A stretch of DNA of 64,000 bases from Mastigamoeba balamuthi (GCA_902651635.1 CACRSC010000005.1:365936-429935); one strand, 5' to 3'; counted from the first letter of the stretch, positions 42,709-54,994 are shown. Program-made: numbers and translations. Notes: a model not told the origin generated them from the letters alone.

Positions 42709-44283
42709 TGCTCCCCCCAGCGTATCCAGCCCTGCGGGGGCCCTGCAGCGGGTGCGTCTGCGTGTGTTCTCGTGAGTGCGTGGCAGTGAGAACGGGGGGA
42801 CTAAAAAGTACAGGCCGGTCCGCTGGAAGATCGCCCTGTGGGACTCGCGTGGATTCTGCACCTGCCGGCTGCCCGCTGGAAATGGCCCTACTGGCACTGT
42901 AGGGCAGCCCGGGGCGACGTTCGTCCGCGCGGGTCCTGCCGGCGGCGCGGGTGCGCTGGTGCGGCACAACGATAGCTACTCGGCCAGCGCAAGCGCATCG
43001 AATTCAGTTGGTGCAGATTGGCTCATGAATTGCGTGCGGCGCTATCGCTGCGCCCAGTCCAGCCACGCGAATGTGTGTCCCGCGGGTTCTGTCTGCATGC
43101 ACGCACCGCTCCGGGGGGAGGGGCGTGTGCGTGTGGCCTGTGTTGCTGGAATTCGTGGCGAGGCCGCGAGGCAGCAGTGCACCGATGCCCAACACGGCCA
43201 CCGCAATTGCGCTTTTGCCCAAGACGGCTGCCATCGGGATTGCATTCTCCGCGTTCTGCTTACCGAGATGCCTCACGGGCTGGGGGACCACGGACAGACG
43301 AGGAGCGCTAGGGCCCTCGATTCTCACACAATTCGGTAGTGTGATTCCAAAGCCATTTCCGATTTCGGATGAACTCGGACGACCACGTACCACACCTCCT
43401 GTGGCAGCCAAAGACCGGCGGGTCCAGGCAGGTCAGGGGGTGCTGCGCAATGGAGGCTCCAATGATATCGGCTGGTCGCGATATTCAGGGAAAATCAGAG
43501 ATACCGGTATCTGTCCAGATACCACACCGCCACGTTCTATTTATGATGCTGCCCGCACTACCCCCGCTCGCAAACCCATCATGGCCGCAGTCTCCCCTCC
43601 CGTGGGTCGCTGCCCTACCCTTTCCTGATCGGCCCGCGAACATCGTGGTTGAGAACGAACGCGCTCTCGAGGGATTTAGCGATAATAACGCACGCGCGGC
43701 AGCTCTCAAATCCTTCTCAATTGATTTCGGGCCCAACTATTTCCCCGCGAAAAAACACCCGGACACTCGACTGCCGGCAGAGGCTTTGGCCTTTACGCCT
43801 GAAACGAGAGCACAACCACAACTTCGGTCATCCAGTGCAGGGGTCCTTGTGGACGTCGGTGGCATCGGCGGCGGCAGGGGCTTCCGCAGCTCGGCGCCGA
43901 CTGCGTGCATGCGAGGCCCCGACGATTTCGTGAACGATATCCAGCGATTAGATCGGGGTTTGAGAGCAGTCGCATGGCGATGGCACGATACGTCTGTCAT
44001 CAGGACTGCTCTTGTCCGGATGCCCACGAAGGCTATCCGGGTGATTGCAACAGCAACGCGCGCACCACACCAGGGCCACACGGACTCGGCTCTGGGCTCA
44101 GGGCCTTGACAAGCAGACGCACTGGCCCACATCTGGTGGCAGAGCAGGTGCATGTGGACGTGGAGACTTTGTTATCGTTGTTGTGACAGTGTGTCCACAA
44201 AGGGAAATCATCTCTGTTGGCCCGACAGTTCTGTTTGTGGGTCTGTGGGCGTCAAGCGTTGGAGAGAGGGCAGTGCTCTTGTT
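42709..44283. other. 1.6 kb spacer, no supported gene
   Basis: A + strand open frame spans 43369-44109 (246 codons). It shows no domain, repeat or splice pattern and its composition changes along its length, so I treat it as chance. Nothing else was recognised. Confidence 0.4.
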
Positions 44284-45541
44284 CTACTTCTTACCGACGA
44301 CGAGGCGGTACCTCTCGTCACGGGGCTCCAGAGTAGCTTCCTCTCCCCACACGTCGTAGAAGGCGTTCGTCCAGAGCTGCTCCTCCTGCAACGTCAGATT
44401 GAGGGCCTCCAGCGCGGCCCGGACCTCCTGCTTGTTGGCGTCGTGCGAGATTCTATCGTGCCGGACTTTTGTAGAGGAGTCGCGGAGGGCCACGAGGTTC
44501 TCGCGAGTAGTCCTGTAGCCCCTCGCCTGCAGGTGGCTCTCCAACGCCCTCGCGTTGGCGTCGCTCAACACCTCCTTCTGGTCGATGCCCAACTCTCCTG
44601 CGATCTTCCGCTTGAGAGTGTAGAACAGGGCACCGACCCGAACCTGCAGGGGAGATGACTCAGTAAGGTGGCCAACCGAGAGATAAATCCTCTGACCTGG
44701 TAAAACCCGGCAATGTAACTCATAGTGTCACAGACTTTCGTCATCTCAGCGATGAGTGTGCTGATAGTTCTGGCCTGAGTATGAATGATCGCCTCTTTCG
44801 AGCTCGACTCCTTGCGGAGTGTGGTAATCTCGCCGCGGAGTGTGGTAATCTCGCTGCGGAGTGCAGCATTCTCCTTGCGGAGTGAATCGATATGCTCTTT
44901 GTGCTGCTTCAGCTCCTGACGTATCGAGGGAGAGTCTTCGCAAGACGCATTCCGGGCCTTCTGGGTATCGAGAAACTGGGTAAATTCTCGATGATCTATG
45001 TGTGCACCTTCTTGGCGTGCTTCTTCTTCGCCTCCGTCTGCGAGATGAGGATGGATCCCCTCAACTCCGCCAACTGTGCGCGAGCCTCATCGCACTTCTT
45101 TTCCATGCAGGCGGCTTCAGCAGCAGTTTTTGACAGGAGCTGCTGCGCCTCCTGAAGGCGCTGCTCAAGCTGCATCTGCGGGGCGTCCCTGCAGTGCTGC
45201 GTCAGGGAGCTAATGGGTTGGGGTGATGAGGAATGGAGACCATACGAGTGATCTGGGATCAGCAGACACAGCGGCGCTCCACACTCGTTCACGATCTTTT
45301 TTGTGCGCAGAAGTGGCAAACACAATTGGTTCGTGAGAAGATATTATTATAGCATTCACTATCAAACCTGGAAAGGCCTGTCAGACAGTGAGGGGGCCTC
45401 AAGACGCGTGTACGTCTGCGACAGGTCCCCAGCGATAATACGCAACAGAGCTGGGATGAGGACGGTCTGGTGCACCTCTTTCCAGGTACCAAGCTTCTCG
45501 TACTCACTCCTCGATATCTGAATGACCGTAGGCTTCCCCAT
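44284..45541 (-). CDS. Coiled-coil protein of unknown function, four exons
   Basis: Exons 45541-45368, 45295-45008, 44975-44697 and 44643-44284 are all phase 0 and total 1,101 nt (366 aa). The N-terminal ~60 residues (MGKPTVIQISRSEYEKLGTW) look globular. Two coiled coils follow: one around MQLEQRLQEAQQLLSKTAAE, the second a heptad array LRKENAALRSEITTLRGEIT. The C-terminal domain (VRVGALFYTLKRKIAGELGI ... QEEQLWTNAFYDVWGEEATL) is predicted helical. No family was recognised. The GTC donor of intron 3 (TACCAG then GTCAGA) shows that GTC donors are used in this genome. The gene borders the AT-rich island and is less GC-rich than its left neighbours. Homo-oligomerisation is likely. Confidence 0.65.
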
Positions 45542-46289
45542 GCACTTACTTGGCCACGACGGCCACCATCTTCTTCGAGGAGAGTGCACGGGGCGGTGTT
45601 GTTGAAGGCTTAACCATTTTCGAAAGGGCTTAACACAAGCCACTACAATGAATAAGATGCTATAATGAGTCGTATCTTTACAAGGACCAATTGATTTGCA
45701 TGCTTGGGCTATCTTGAGAGTGAGTCTTGTTTTTTCCTTTTTCAGAAGCACAGTGCCCGTACTATGATAAGCCTTACACGTGGTGATGAAGCGAAGTGAT
45801 GAGGTATCAGAATGATCCAAATTCTAAGAACAATAAAACCAATATGCACTTCATAACCACGTTCCATCCACAGCTTGAAGCTGGTCCTTCCACGCCTATT
45901 GTTGCTTTTATGTTAGTAAATGATGAAAGAAAAGGAAATGCATGACACATTGCTGTGGGAGTTCTGCCAGACGGTCTGGATGTGCTCACACACCTCCTTT
46001 CTCACCAGGGGGTGTACCTCATACAGCATCTGGAACTTTGATGGCCAGACAGCCTGGATGATCTCGTCACAGTGCTCTCTTATATCTGTCCTGTAGGGAA
46101 AGTCAGATCAAATGTGATAAGAGAGAAGAATGAGAGAGAAGAGAGTCGTCCGTATCTCCACTCAGTGTGCTCCATGAAGAGGGAGTGAGTGATAGTTGAC
46201 CTTGGTCCACTGCTCTATCTGTGAGATAAGGTGCCTTGTCATTATCACTTACAGAGCAGCAATAGAGAGCCCCCTATCTGGAGGGAGGT
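45542..46289. other. Left edge of AT-rich island
   Basis: AT-rich DNA. A - strand tract near 45970-46080 (VWPSKFQMLYEVHPLVRKEV) reads like protein but was not recognised and is broken by stops. It may be part of a decayed element. Confidence 0.35.
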
Positions 46290-46832
46290 TCTTCAGCTTC
46301 GGTACTTAATAAATTCGAAAATAAAAACACACATTCAGCTTGCCTTCATATTTCACAGTCCTTTGCACAAACCGGGCTCCTTTGCATTGCCAGAGCTTTC
46401 GTGTCCATCCACTAATACGAAATGTTGCCTCATCTGTCCATAGAACACTATTCCATTCCTATTCTGGTTCTCCTTGGCAAACTGGAGTCGTCTTTCACAA
46501 TGCTCCTTGGTGAGAAGTGGTTTCAACAATGGCTTTCCATAATATAAGCCTTCTTTTGCTCTGTACTGAACTGTTAAGGATGACACCTGAATACCCTGGT
46601 CTTTGAGTATAGCTGATACTTGACGTGATCCATACAGAGCAGATTTCCCAATCTTATAAAATATCTTTTTGTCCTGGCTCTGTGTGGTTATTCTCCTCCT
46701 TCCATGGGGGCCTGGTCGGTCACAGGGGCAGGTATTCCTCCAATGCCTTGCTGTTTTTGTGTCCACTCCAACGTACTTTGCAGCTGCAGCAACAGACATA
46801 TGTGGGCCCTTCTCGTGAACATGAAAAAACAA
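46290..46832 (-). mobile_element. Tc1/mariner-type transposase relic (N-terminal and first-Asp part)
   Basis: From 46832 leftwards a frame encodes an HTH-like segment (SVAAAAKYVGVDTKTARHWR), a basic linker, a second HTH-like segment (SRQVSAILKDQGIQVSSLTV) and LLTKEHCERRLQFAKENQN. After a frame change, WTDEATFRISGWTRK follows. This is the order of Tc1 transposases: paired-type HTHs, then the first catalytic Asp in TDE..F. The reading then decays. The DDE C-terminus is missing here. The fragment near 11.5 kb carries only that missing part. Confidence 0.65.
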
Positions 46833-47029
46833 ACCACAACACCTACATAAGCTTTTCTGAGAGGGCCATTTTTGGTTCTGAGCTACGATCTGAAAGAAAG
46901 ATATAAATATGCTAATATAAATTATGAGGAATCAGCATTCACTAACGGGTATCCAATTCTCAAACGAAATTCCATTTTCTGATCTAGATTCAATGAACTG
47001 ACCAGGGAGCTCATTTTGATGCAGACTGA
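46833..47029. other. AT-rich spacer
   Basis: No gene or repeat was recognised between the Tc1 relic and the first ACTACAT/TAGCAGA block. Confidence 0.4.
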
Positions 47030-47190
47030 CTGTATGTAGCAGTGTTGTGGACCTTCCACTATGTGCCACTACATGAATACCTCTTCTACAATGTGCAGTA
47101 GAAGGCACTAAAGTGTCTTCCACTATGCAGTGTAGCAGACCCCATAGTGTCTACGAAGGTCCACTACACGCCACTACATCATAGCAGACC
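47030..47190. repeat. ACTACAT/TAGCAGA repeat block 1
   Basis: Within ~160 bp the words CCACTAC, TAGCAGACC, CACTATG and TCTACGAAGG recur on both strands, giving imperfect inverted repeats that could form hairpins. The same words make up a second block at 48165-48430, about 1.1 kb away. Confidence 0.7.
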
Positions 47191-48164
47191 TTGATCTCCC
47201 CTGAATTCAAAGACGTCCTTCAACAGTGGCTCGTGATCCCCAGATCATTTCTTGTCTTCGAATGGGAGAAGCCTAACAGCAACTGCTTCTTCCACAAGGG
47301 GCAGGTTGTAGTTTCAGTACTTGTACCACGTCGCCTTCTTGGGCTCTGAGACAATGGCATTGGCTGCCATCAAGTGCTCCACGTTCTTGGTGGTCCTGTG
47401 TTGCTGGACATCCACTAGACTGTGCAGAGTACTTGCATGCATCCAGGTTTCAGATATCTCTGGATTGCATGTGTTCCTCATGCTGTCCTGGCAATCACTC
47501 CTTGGATGAACTTCAGTGTCTGGGTACAAATGACTGGCAGTGGCCCAAATCTCTTTATGTTGTTCAAGAAGTGGCATGGAAGGTGGTTGTAGTACAGAGA
47601 CCTTTATGGCCCATACTCTGGGTGTTTCTTCGTCTCTGCTCCACTGTCCTCTGCCTGCTCTGAACAGATCTCCTGCAGCTGCTCCAGCCTTCCCATAACA
47701 TTCAGCAGCAGCTTCCATCACTTGACCAAGACAGTCCCACTTGTCAGAAGTAAGTGCACTGTCCCTGTGAGGTGCATGTACTCCAGCCACTCATCTGGGA
47801 CCAGTCTTCACAACAGAATCTGGGCCACAGCAGCGAAGTTGAAGTACTCATAGTACCTTCATAACCCAAAGACCGTGTCTGGTCTGGGGGCCATGCTGCT
47901 TCTGAGCTCCTTCCTGAGACACACAATTCTGTTGCTCAGAATTCTTCTTCCTGTCTCGTGCAGGACACTGCTGCCCTGCATCAAAGCTGGAAGTACTGGC
48001 ATCATGTCGCATGTCAGTTTATGCATCGGCTCTCTTGGCTGGCAGAGAAACGAATTAATATGTTTATTAAAACACTTCACTTATAGGTTTTTTAAATAAT
48101 GAACAAACCTGCACTGGAGCTGCCCACAACATACTGGTGTTTGTTCTCTGCTGCTTTGGCCTAG
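47191..48164 (-). other. Decayed protein-like sequence between the two repeat blocks
   Basis: On the - strand 48080-47859 encodes MKCFNKHINSFLCQPREPMH ... RKELRSSMAPRPDTVFGL. After stops and frame changes, protein-like text continues (PDEWLEYMHLTGTVHLLLTS) into an open frame at 47790-47314 of 158 codons. The whole looks like one dead coding sequence flanked by the repeat blocks, perhaps a transposon. The family was not recognised. Confidence 0.35.
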
Positions 48165-48430
48165 GCTCTGCTATGCAGTAAAGCAGACCCATCCATTGCT
48201 ACATACTGCTACACTCGTCTTCACTATGCCATGTAGCAGATGGACCTCTGCTACGCAGTGTAGCAGACTCTGTGTGGAAGTGCATAGCAGATCTGCCTCT
48301 GCTATGCATCACTACATAGTATCTGCTATGCAGTATAGTGGACTCCATTCCACTACATACTTCTACACAGATGCTGCTACATGCCACTGCTGCAATTCAC
48401 TTTCACTACACTATGTAGCAGAGCATGCAT
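48165..48430. repeat. ACTACAT/TAGCAGA repeat block 2
   Basis: About 265 bp of recurrent CTGCTATGCA, TAGCAGA, CACTACAT and GTGTAGCAG words in both orientations, with many short palindromes such as CTGCTATGCAGTATAG. It is clearly the same family as block 1. Confidence 0.75.
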
Positions 48431-50027
48431 TGTAGTGTGTAGCAGAACTGGATTCACTACAGCACGAAAATATGATAAATGTATTGGCATCCAGTCTCAT
48501 GATCTCTCTGTTTGCAACGAGTAGGAACTGATGAAGATCACTTTGGTATTCTTGATCCTGGAAAACAGATAGACAATAGGAATTGGAATCTGAATCACCT
48601 TCTACAGCAGCCGCAATCTGAGCCTCTTTCATCAAGAGCCCAAGCTATCATTCTCCTGAGCTTCTGTCCCAAGGGTGAGACTACAGGTTATTAAGTATTT
48701 GTACCTGCTTCAAGAAACCAAAGTGGCTGTCACACACTGAGTGTCCATGATTCGGGTCATACAGATTACTTACACTTGGTGGCCCATGTCCTGACTGGAG
48801 GAGGCTGAGCACATACAGAATGTTCTTTTCTTTAAAGTCTTCATCTGACCAAGAAGTAGAGTGCTTTGAATGAAGATACTGCCCAATGGCCTTATGCAGA
48901 ATTAAGAAACGGGATTCCATACCTTCCATAGGGCATGTGCATCAAGAGCATCTTCTCCTGCAAGATCCTCAAGCATCTTGACTTCCTCTGTGATCATTCA
49001 AGTCTTGAATGTAAGGGCCTGATATGCCTTTCTGAAAGCTCCCTCTGGGTGCTAATTTGCGATTTTCTTAGTGCTGACAATATACGGAACTGCAAAGGAA
49101 TAGAGAATTTGTCAATACCGGAATTTGGGTTTCCAATTGTGCCATGTGCTTGCCCTCAGACATAAGCCTCTGCAGGAAAAATGTGCAGACATCAAAGGTA
49201 TTTAAGATACTTATTGCATATTTTGTCAGATTATTATCAAACATGAATGTATATCATTGCACATTAGTTGCAAATGGACCTTCTTTGGGTGTTACTGCCC
49301 CGGCCACTCACTCTGCCAGCAAACTCAACACAAATGTACTCATAGTTATGGGGTGTGTGGGCATGTATGCAGCTGATGGGGCGAATGAGCGAGTGTGCAG
49401 TTCTTTATGCAGATGGGTAGGCAGGCATGCAGGTGTGTGGGCACATGGGTGCATGAGGAAGTGGGCAAGCAGGCAGCATGCAGATGGCATGTGGGTGCAT
49501 GGGTAAGCATCTGCACAGGCACCAACCAAAGCATGCCAAGTGAAAAAAACAGTGCTGTTCTCATTTTAGTCTACATTACCCTGAAAGTGAAAGCAAGAGC
49601 ATAGCATAGCCAGAGCTGCAGCTGTAGCAGAGGAAAGGGCTCTGTGACACCAGGTCCATATGTTAATATTGCTTTCCCCTACTTCAGTGTATACATCTTT
49701 CACACATACTTTGTTGCTTTTCAACCCAAAAAGGCAAAACAGGTTTCTCCATATGATCTTGCATTTCTCCCTGTGGGGTCCTGAAACACAGAATGCAGCA
49801 CGGTTTTTTGTCTTACCCTGTAGAAAGGCAAAATGGGAAACAGAGTTGGACAGTACATTTTGCTTGTGTTGTGTGTGGAAAAATACCTCCCCTTCTTAGC
49901 TTTCACAACCCACTCTAAGTGAAATTAGCAACAGCTTCCTGTAGGCAAAAACCGTACACACCAAACATAAATCAATCCATTATTTTTCGCAGAGCAATAA
50001 TCGATTTATAATGGCTCCATTAGATTT
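48431..50027. other. AT-rich island, no intact gene
   Basis: A - strand frame at 48929-48681 contains DPNHGHSVCDSHFGFLKQ, similar in style to the GHGK...CDxHFG blocks of some mobile-element proteins, but without a confirming domain. Short low-complexity tracts (GTGGGCAT-rich) lie near 49350-49510. The rest is unrecognised. Confidence 0.35.
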
Positions 50028-52710
50028 TCAGGTGCGTGGTCTCTTACGTGGCAATCCTTCGACTCGCGACTGCCTGTGCTTTCTCCTGCGTATTGTGCAT
50101 AGCGCAACTTGCACCCTATCCACATCTGAGAGCGACGACTGGTCTGCCACAGCGGGTGCTGGCAAAACGTCTGCGGGAACCTCGTCAGTGGCAAGGAGGC
50201 CACGGGGAGCAAAGACCTCGCCGAGGTAGCGAGCCACACAGTCTTTATCAATCAACACGAGCTGGGGCATGCTCTGGTCCTGGAGCTGTGCTTCATCAAG
50301 AGGAACCTCGCGGTTCGTGAACACCACGAAAACGAGCGTGTAGTAGCTTTTCCATTTCACAAGAGCTTTCTCCGCGCAAGAGTACCAACTTGCCAGCTCC
50401 TGGGTTGTGAGTTGCCTGCTCGCGGCGCCGGTCGAAGTCAAAGAATATCTGTCCTGGAAAAAGCACGCGACCTGATTCCCATCAGCTTGCTCCAGCACGA
50501 AGCGGTGGTCGAATAGAGCAGTTCCCTGAGCGCAGTGGAATATCGAGTTTGGATCAAACGGCACAGCCCTGGACCGCTCGGCAACCAGTATCTCGTGGGG
50601 AACATCCGGCTTCTCGCGTGTGGTAGCAATGAACTGATGTCGCTCGTGGAAGATCTGAGCCTGACAGAGCTTCACGCGCACCTCTGAGAGCTCAACACTG
50701 CCGAACTTGGCGCCGCGGAAGACCTCTGATAGGGCCCACCCCTCAGGCTTCTGCCACACAGCCCACTCGGCCATCATTCCCGTCAGAACCCGGTGGAAGT
50801 CGCCGTGGAGGTCCTCCCAGTCGTTCCATGCCCAGGGCCTCTCGAACGACGGAATGCGGAGGAACTCGTGGTTGAATATCTCCGGTCCGAGCTTCTGGTT
50901 GAGCACGAACAGCACCACGAAAGGGATGTGAATTCGGTCGTCGTCCTGCAGAGTGACTATACCGAGGCGCTCCAGATCCGCAACGGTGCGCACGTCCCCG
51001 GTCGCATGGGGAAGTTCGTCCCCGCGGTCGACTCTCATGTTCAGAAGAGCCAGGGCGACAGTAGCACGGGCTGCTTCCCTCCCTCCGAAGCTGTCGAGCT
51101 CTTTGACCCAGCCAGCCACGCTCTTGATGAGCTCGCCACCCCAATCGACGCCCAGCGAGAGATCTCCTGGAGGGACGCTGCTCACCAGCGAATGCACGAG
51201 AAAGGGAACCATAGCAGTGTCGCCCAGGGCCACCTGGAAGTGCGAGGAGCGAAACACAAGCATCGCACAGGTCCCTCGACTGCGCCCTGAGGGCCGTGGC
51301 AGAGATATCCTTGTGCTGCATTCCGGAGTACTGTCGCGCAGCCTCTGCAGCTGTTCGAGCGGCCTCGCTTGAGGGCTTCTGCCTTCCGAGCAGGTGCATG
51401 TCAAGGAACATCTCGCGCGCGTCGTCGATACGTAGCCTCGGAGGCGTTAGTGCCCACCTGCCATAGTCTGTGGCCGACAGTGTGACGTCGCTGATCGACG
51501 TTCCCGTCACGACCGGTATCACAAAATACGACGACGCCGAAGCCTGCAGCATAGCGTTGCCAAGCGCCAGCAGCATCTGCTTGAAGAACCCACGCGGGTC
51601 GACCCGGAGAGTCCTCTGCACTTCGGCCGCGTACGAGTTGAACTCGTCCACGTGAACAATGGCAGCGACCATCTCGTTCTCGCCCATGCCGTTGGCTCTG
51701 CGGTGTCGGCGGACCATCTCCTCGAGCACGCGCACGGTTCCCAGCGCGCCGTAGTGCTCGGCGAGCACAGCATCGACAGAGACGTGCAGCAGCCCCGCGG
51801 CAGCCACGCGGACCCAGAGGCGGACGTCTGGGAGCTGCTCGTCGAGCCGGTCGTGGAACTTGCAACCATTGCCGAGGTTGGCGTGCACGTACAGGGGCTT
51901 GGCCATCGCTCGCCTGCACTGCACGCCCGCGCGCGCGAGGATGGGCTCGGTGACTGCTCTATGGCGCGTGGCGATGTGCTGCATCTCCCACCCCGAGCGC
52001 GTCTTGCCGGTGCCCGAGCCACCATGAGGGACGCCATTGTCCGGAGAAGCTCGCCAGCGTTCAGGAACCGCCCGCTGTACGCAAGGCCGCGGGGTTTCCC
52101 GCCGTACGCTGCTACCAGGTCGCCGGGGCTCAGCATCGCTGCGAGAGCACAGCCACAGCGTTGGCGAGTGGTGAGAGAGGGGACCCAGAGTGCCCGCCGC
52201 TCTGCTGCACGGCAGCCCATGTGCAGCCCCGAGAGTAGAGCGAGCAGCCAACCTTGGAGCGCTGGCGAGGCATCGACGACGACGATGTACTGCCCGCGTG
52301 CTGACGCAGCCCCGCACTGGATGAAGAACTCCTCGTCGAGGGGGACCAGGGGCTTGAGGGCGCGGACCTCCTCGCCCCCGACAGTCTTGGGGTCGCCGTA
52401 CTTCCTGAGGGCCTTGGCCCTCGGCAGGGCGAGCTCGAAGGCCCCGCGGGGGGACGTCTTGAGCAGCGCGAGGGTCGACGCCACCGACTGGGCGAGGAGG
52501 CCGCCCATCTCGCCCAGCGCTATCTTGCAGGGCACGAGGCTCCCCTTGTTGCTCACAACGACGGTCTCCAGCCCGGCCTGGTCGGGGGGAGGGGCTGAAA
52601 AATGGCAAGCGCGAGGGGGATAGGAGGTGCATTACCATTCGTTGGCTTGGCGGAGACAAGCGCCGCACGCGCGCGCTTTTAAAAGTGTTTAGCAATTGTT
52701 TATAGACCAA
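50028..52710 (-). CDS. Crinkler/RHS-type protein: N-terminal header, P-loop NTPase, C-terminal nuclease-like domain
   Basis: Order on the - strand: a possible first exon from 52710; a header region with KGSLVPCKIALGEMGG and PLDEEFFIQCGAASARGQYI; AMLSPGDLVAAYGGKPRGLA after an intron; then the P-loop GGSGTGKTRSGWEM, a Walker-B-like AAIVHVDEFN and PVVTGTSISD. The last part (51404-50028) has HCAQGTALFDHRFVLEQADG, VACFFQDRYS and YYTLVFVVFTNREV, the layout of the restriction-endonuclease-like domain of Crinkler/RHS effectors. Such proteins occur in oomycetes, fungi and free-living protists and are thought to act on DNA in the nucleus. The frame changes around the P-loop and near 51,300; these may be introns or breaks, so intactness is undecided. 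It adjoins a transposon island. Confidence 0.6.
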
Positions 52711-52775
52711 AATATCTCCCGATACGAGATATCAGAGATAAGAGCGAGGGTATCTGAGTCAGCGCAGCGTCGCCC

Positions 52776-54994
52776 ATGCAGTGCGCCGACGACCAGGCGC
52801 TCGTCCAGCGCCCGGCCCTTCCCAGGGACTCCTCCCCCGGCCTCCCCGAGCACCCCCCCGCCCCCTCTGGCGCGCCCCCGTCGTCGCCAGCTCCGCCGCG
52901 CGTGCCGACGCCCGTGCCCCTCGGCGGCCCCGGCGCTGGCGGCCCTGGCAGGGCCCCGGGCGCCTCGGCCTCGCCCTGCCGCGCGCACCACGCGCACTCG
53001 CAGTCGTCGTCGTCGGTGCCGGCGCTGGCGCTGGCGCCCGACGAGCGCGCGGTGCTCTACAAGTTCCTCAGGACGCCGCTCGAGATGGAGAAGGTGCGCT
53101 GCACCCTCGCGGAACCCCGCGGAACCTCGCGGAACTTCAGTGCACCTGCGCTGCACCACTGCACCTCCTTTGCCTGCGTCACGTCACTGAGGCGGCAGGC
53201 CCGCGCGCGCGACAGACTGTGCTCCTGGGGTTCTTCGCCTGCATGGACGCGATGCTGTTCGTTCTGACCGTGCTGCCGCTGCGGGCGCTGCACAGCCTGC
53301 TCTGCGGCGCTGTCTGCCTGGCGTCCAGCGGCCGCGTGTGCGCCCGGATTCCAGATATCTCCGAGAGATACTCACCCGATATCTCCCGATATCTCCAGCA
53401 AGCGGCGCTGGCTCGAGTTCACGCCGACGCGGGCGTTTGAGCTGGCGCAGGGCCTGCTGATGGCGGCGTGCCTGGCGGGGCTGTCGTTTGTCGAGTCGTC
53501 GGACGTCTACCACCTGATCCGGGGCCAGTCGACGCTGAAGCTCTACGTCATCTACAACGTCATGGAGCTGCTCGACAGGCTCTGCTCCAGCTTCGGCCTC
53601 GACCTCTTCGACGCCGTCTACTGGTCGGTCAAGCGCCGCCCCGCGCCCTCGAAGGAGCACTTCTCGCTCGCCACGCACGTCGTCATCGCCTGCGCGTACC
53701 TCAGTGAGTCCCCCCGCGAGTGCCCTCTGGGAGGGGCGCAATTCAGTTGACTTTGCGGGTTTTGAAAACCCCGCGGAGATTTCAGCGATAAAAAATCCTT
53801 CCCGCAACCCCGCTAATCGGCACCTCGGCCGCCCCATCGCAGTGGTGCACTCGATGATCCTGTTCACGATGCTGATGACGCTCAACGTCACGGTGAACAG
53901 CTACAGCAGCGGGCTGCTGACGCTGCTCGTGTCCAACAACATCCTCGAGCTCAAGGGCAACGTCTCCAAGCGCTTCGAGTACGAGAACATGTTCCAGATG
54001 TCCTGCGCCGACGCCCTCGAGCGCATGCAGCTCTTCACCTTCCTCATCCTCATCGCCGTCCACAACCTCTCGGCTGTCGGATGGGACGTGCTCTCTCAGA
54101 CCCGCATGATCACGTGCGTCTTTTCCCCTCGTTTATCAGTACATCAATTGCATTTCTGCTTTTATCATATTTCATACTCGTTTTTCAGCGTTTCACGAGA
54201 TCACGACGAGGGAAACCAACCATTCATCTCTCTGTTCTCCTTACTTGATTTGTATAATCAATCAACCATTTTTCACTTTCTCTCAATTCTACGGCCTTCT
54301 TCGTTGGCTGCGCTCTTCCCTCTCCTCTCTGTCTCCTGTTTGCACTCTGCAGACAGCTGCCCCTTCGCTACTATCACAGCCGCACTTATTGTCATCGCTA
54401 TCGCTGCGCAGCAACGTGCTGTGGGCTGCGATGGCAATATGGACTACTGAGTGCCTTGTCGACTGGATGAAGCACTCGTTCATCGTCAAGAACAACGGCC
54501 TCAGCCTCCGGTTCTACCAGGCGTACCGCACAGCCCTCTGCGTCGACGTGGCCGTCCCCAGGCCCACCGAGGCCCCGTTCCCCGTATTCGACCGCACGCA
54601 CGTGCTGTCCCGCCGCGTGGGCTTCTCGAGGCTGCCGCTGACCTGCGTCGCCATCCGCGTCCTCGTCCGCTCGATACCCGCGTGGCCCGCCCTGGCCTCG
54701 CTCGTGCTCCTCGGCGCGTTCAGGCTCGTCCTGCGCAAGGTCCTCCTGCGGCTGGCATCGGACTCGCTCAAGCACAACGTACGGGGAGCCCAATTCAATC
54801 GATTTTTGTTACTATTGCTGCTCTGGCGCTCTCTCACGGAGGGCTTGGCGCAGGAGCTGCCGGATGGCGACACGCTGTCGAGCACGTTCAGATGCGTCAT
54901 GGCCAAGGGTACGCGTCTGCTGTTCTGTTGCTCGCCGACTCACCTCGGGGTATGGCAACAGGTCGCCTTATCTGACGGATGGCTCGGGGTGTAA
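52776..54994 (+). CDS. TAPT1: TAPT1/EMP65-family polytopic membrane protein
   Basis: Six exons with consistent phases: 52776-53093, 53216-53335, 53403-53703, 53843-54113, 54412-54778 and 54854-54994 (1,518 nt, 505 aa; human TAPT1 567). Conserved blocks: FLRTPLEMEK, FFACMDAMLFVLTVLPLRAL, YHLIRGQSTLKLYVIYNVME followed by LLDRLCSSFGLDLFDAVYW, TLNVTVNSYSSGLLTLLVSN, LKGNVSKRFEYENMFQMSCA, WMKHSFIVKNN, and RRVGFSRLPLTCVAIRVLVR. At least five hydrophobic segments. TAPT1 acts at the ER/ciliary base in animals, and the yeast relative EMP65 in ER protein protection. The Pro/Ser-rich N-terminal ~85 residues are lineage-specific. The last exon (to 54994) is the least certain. Confidence 0.9.

Noticed and set aside
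43369-44109. A 246-codon open frame on the + strand
   Set aside because: No domain, no paralog and no splice context. Its composition shifts along the frame, so a chance opening in fairly GC-rich spacer is more likely.
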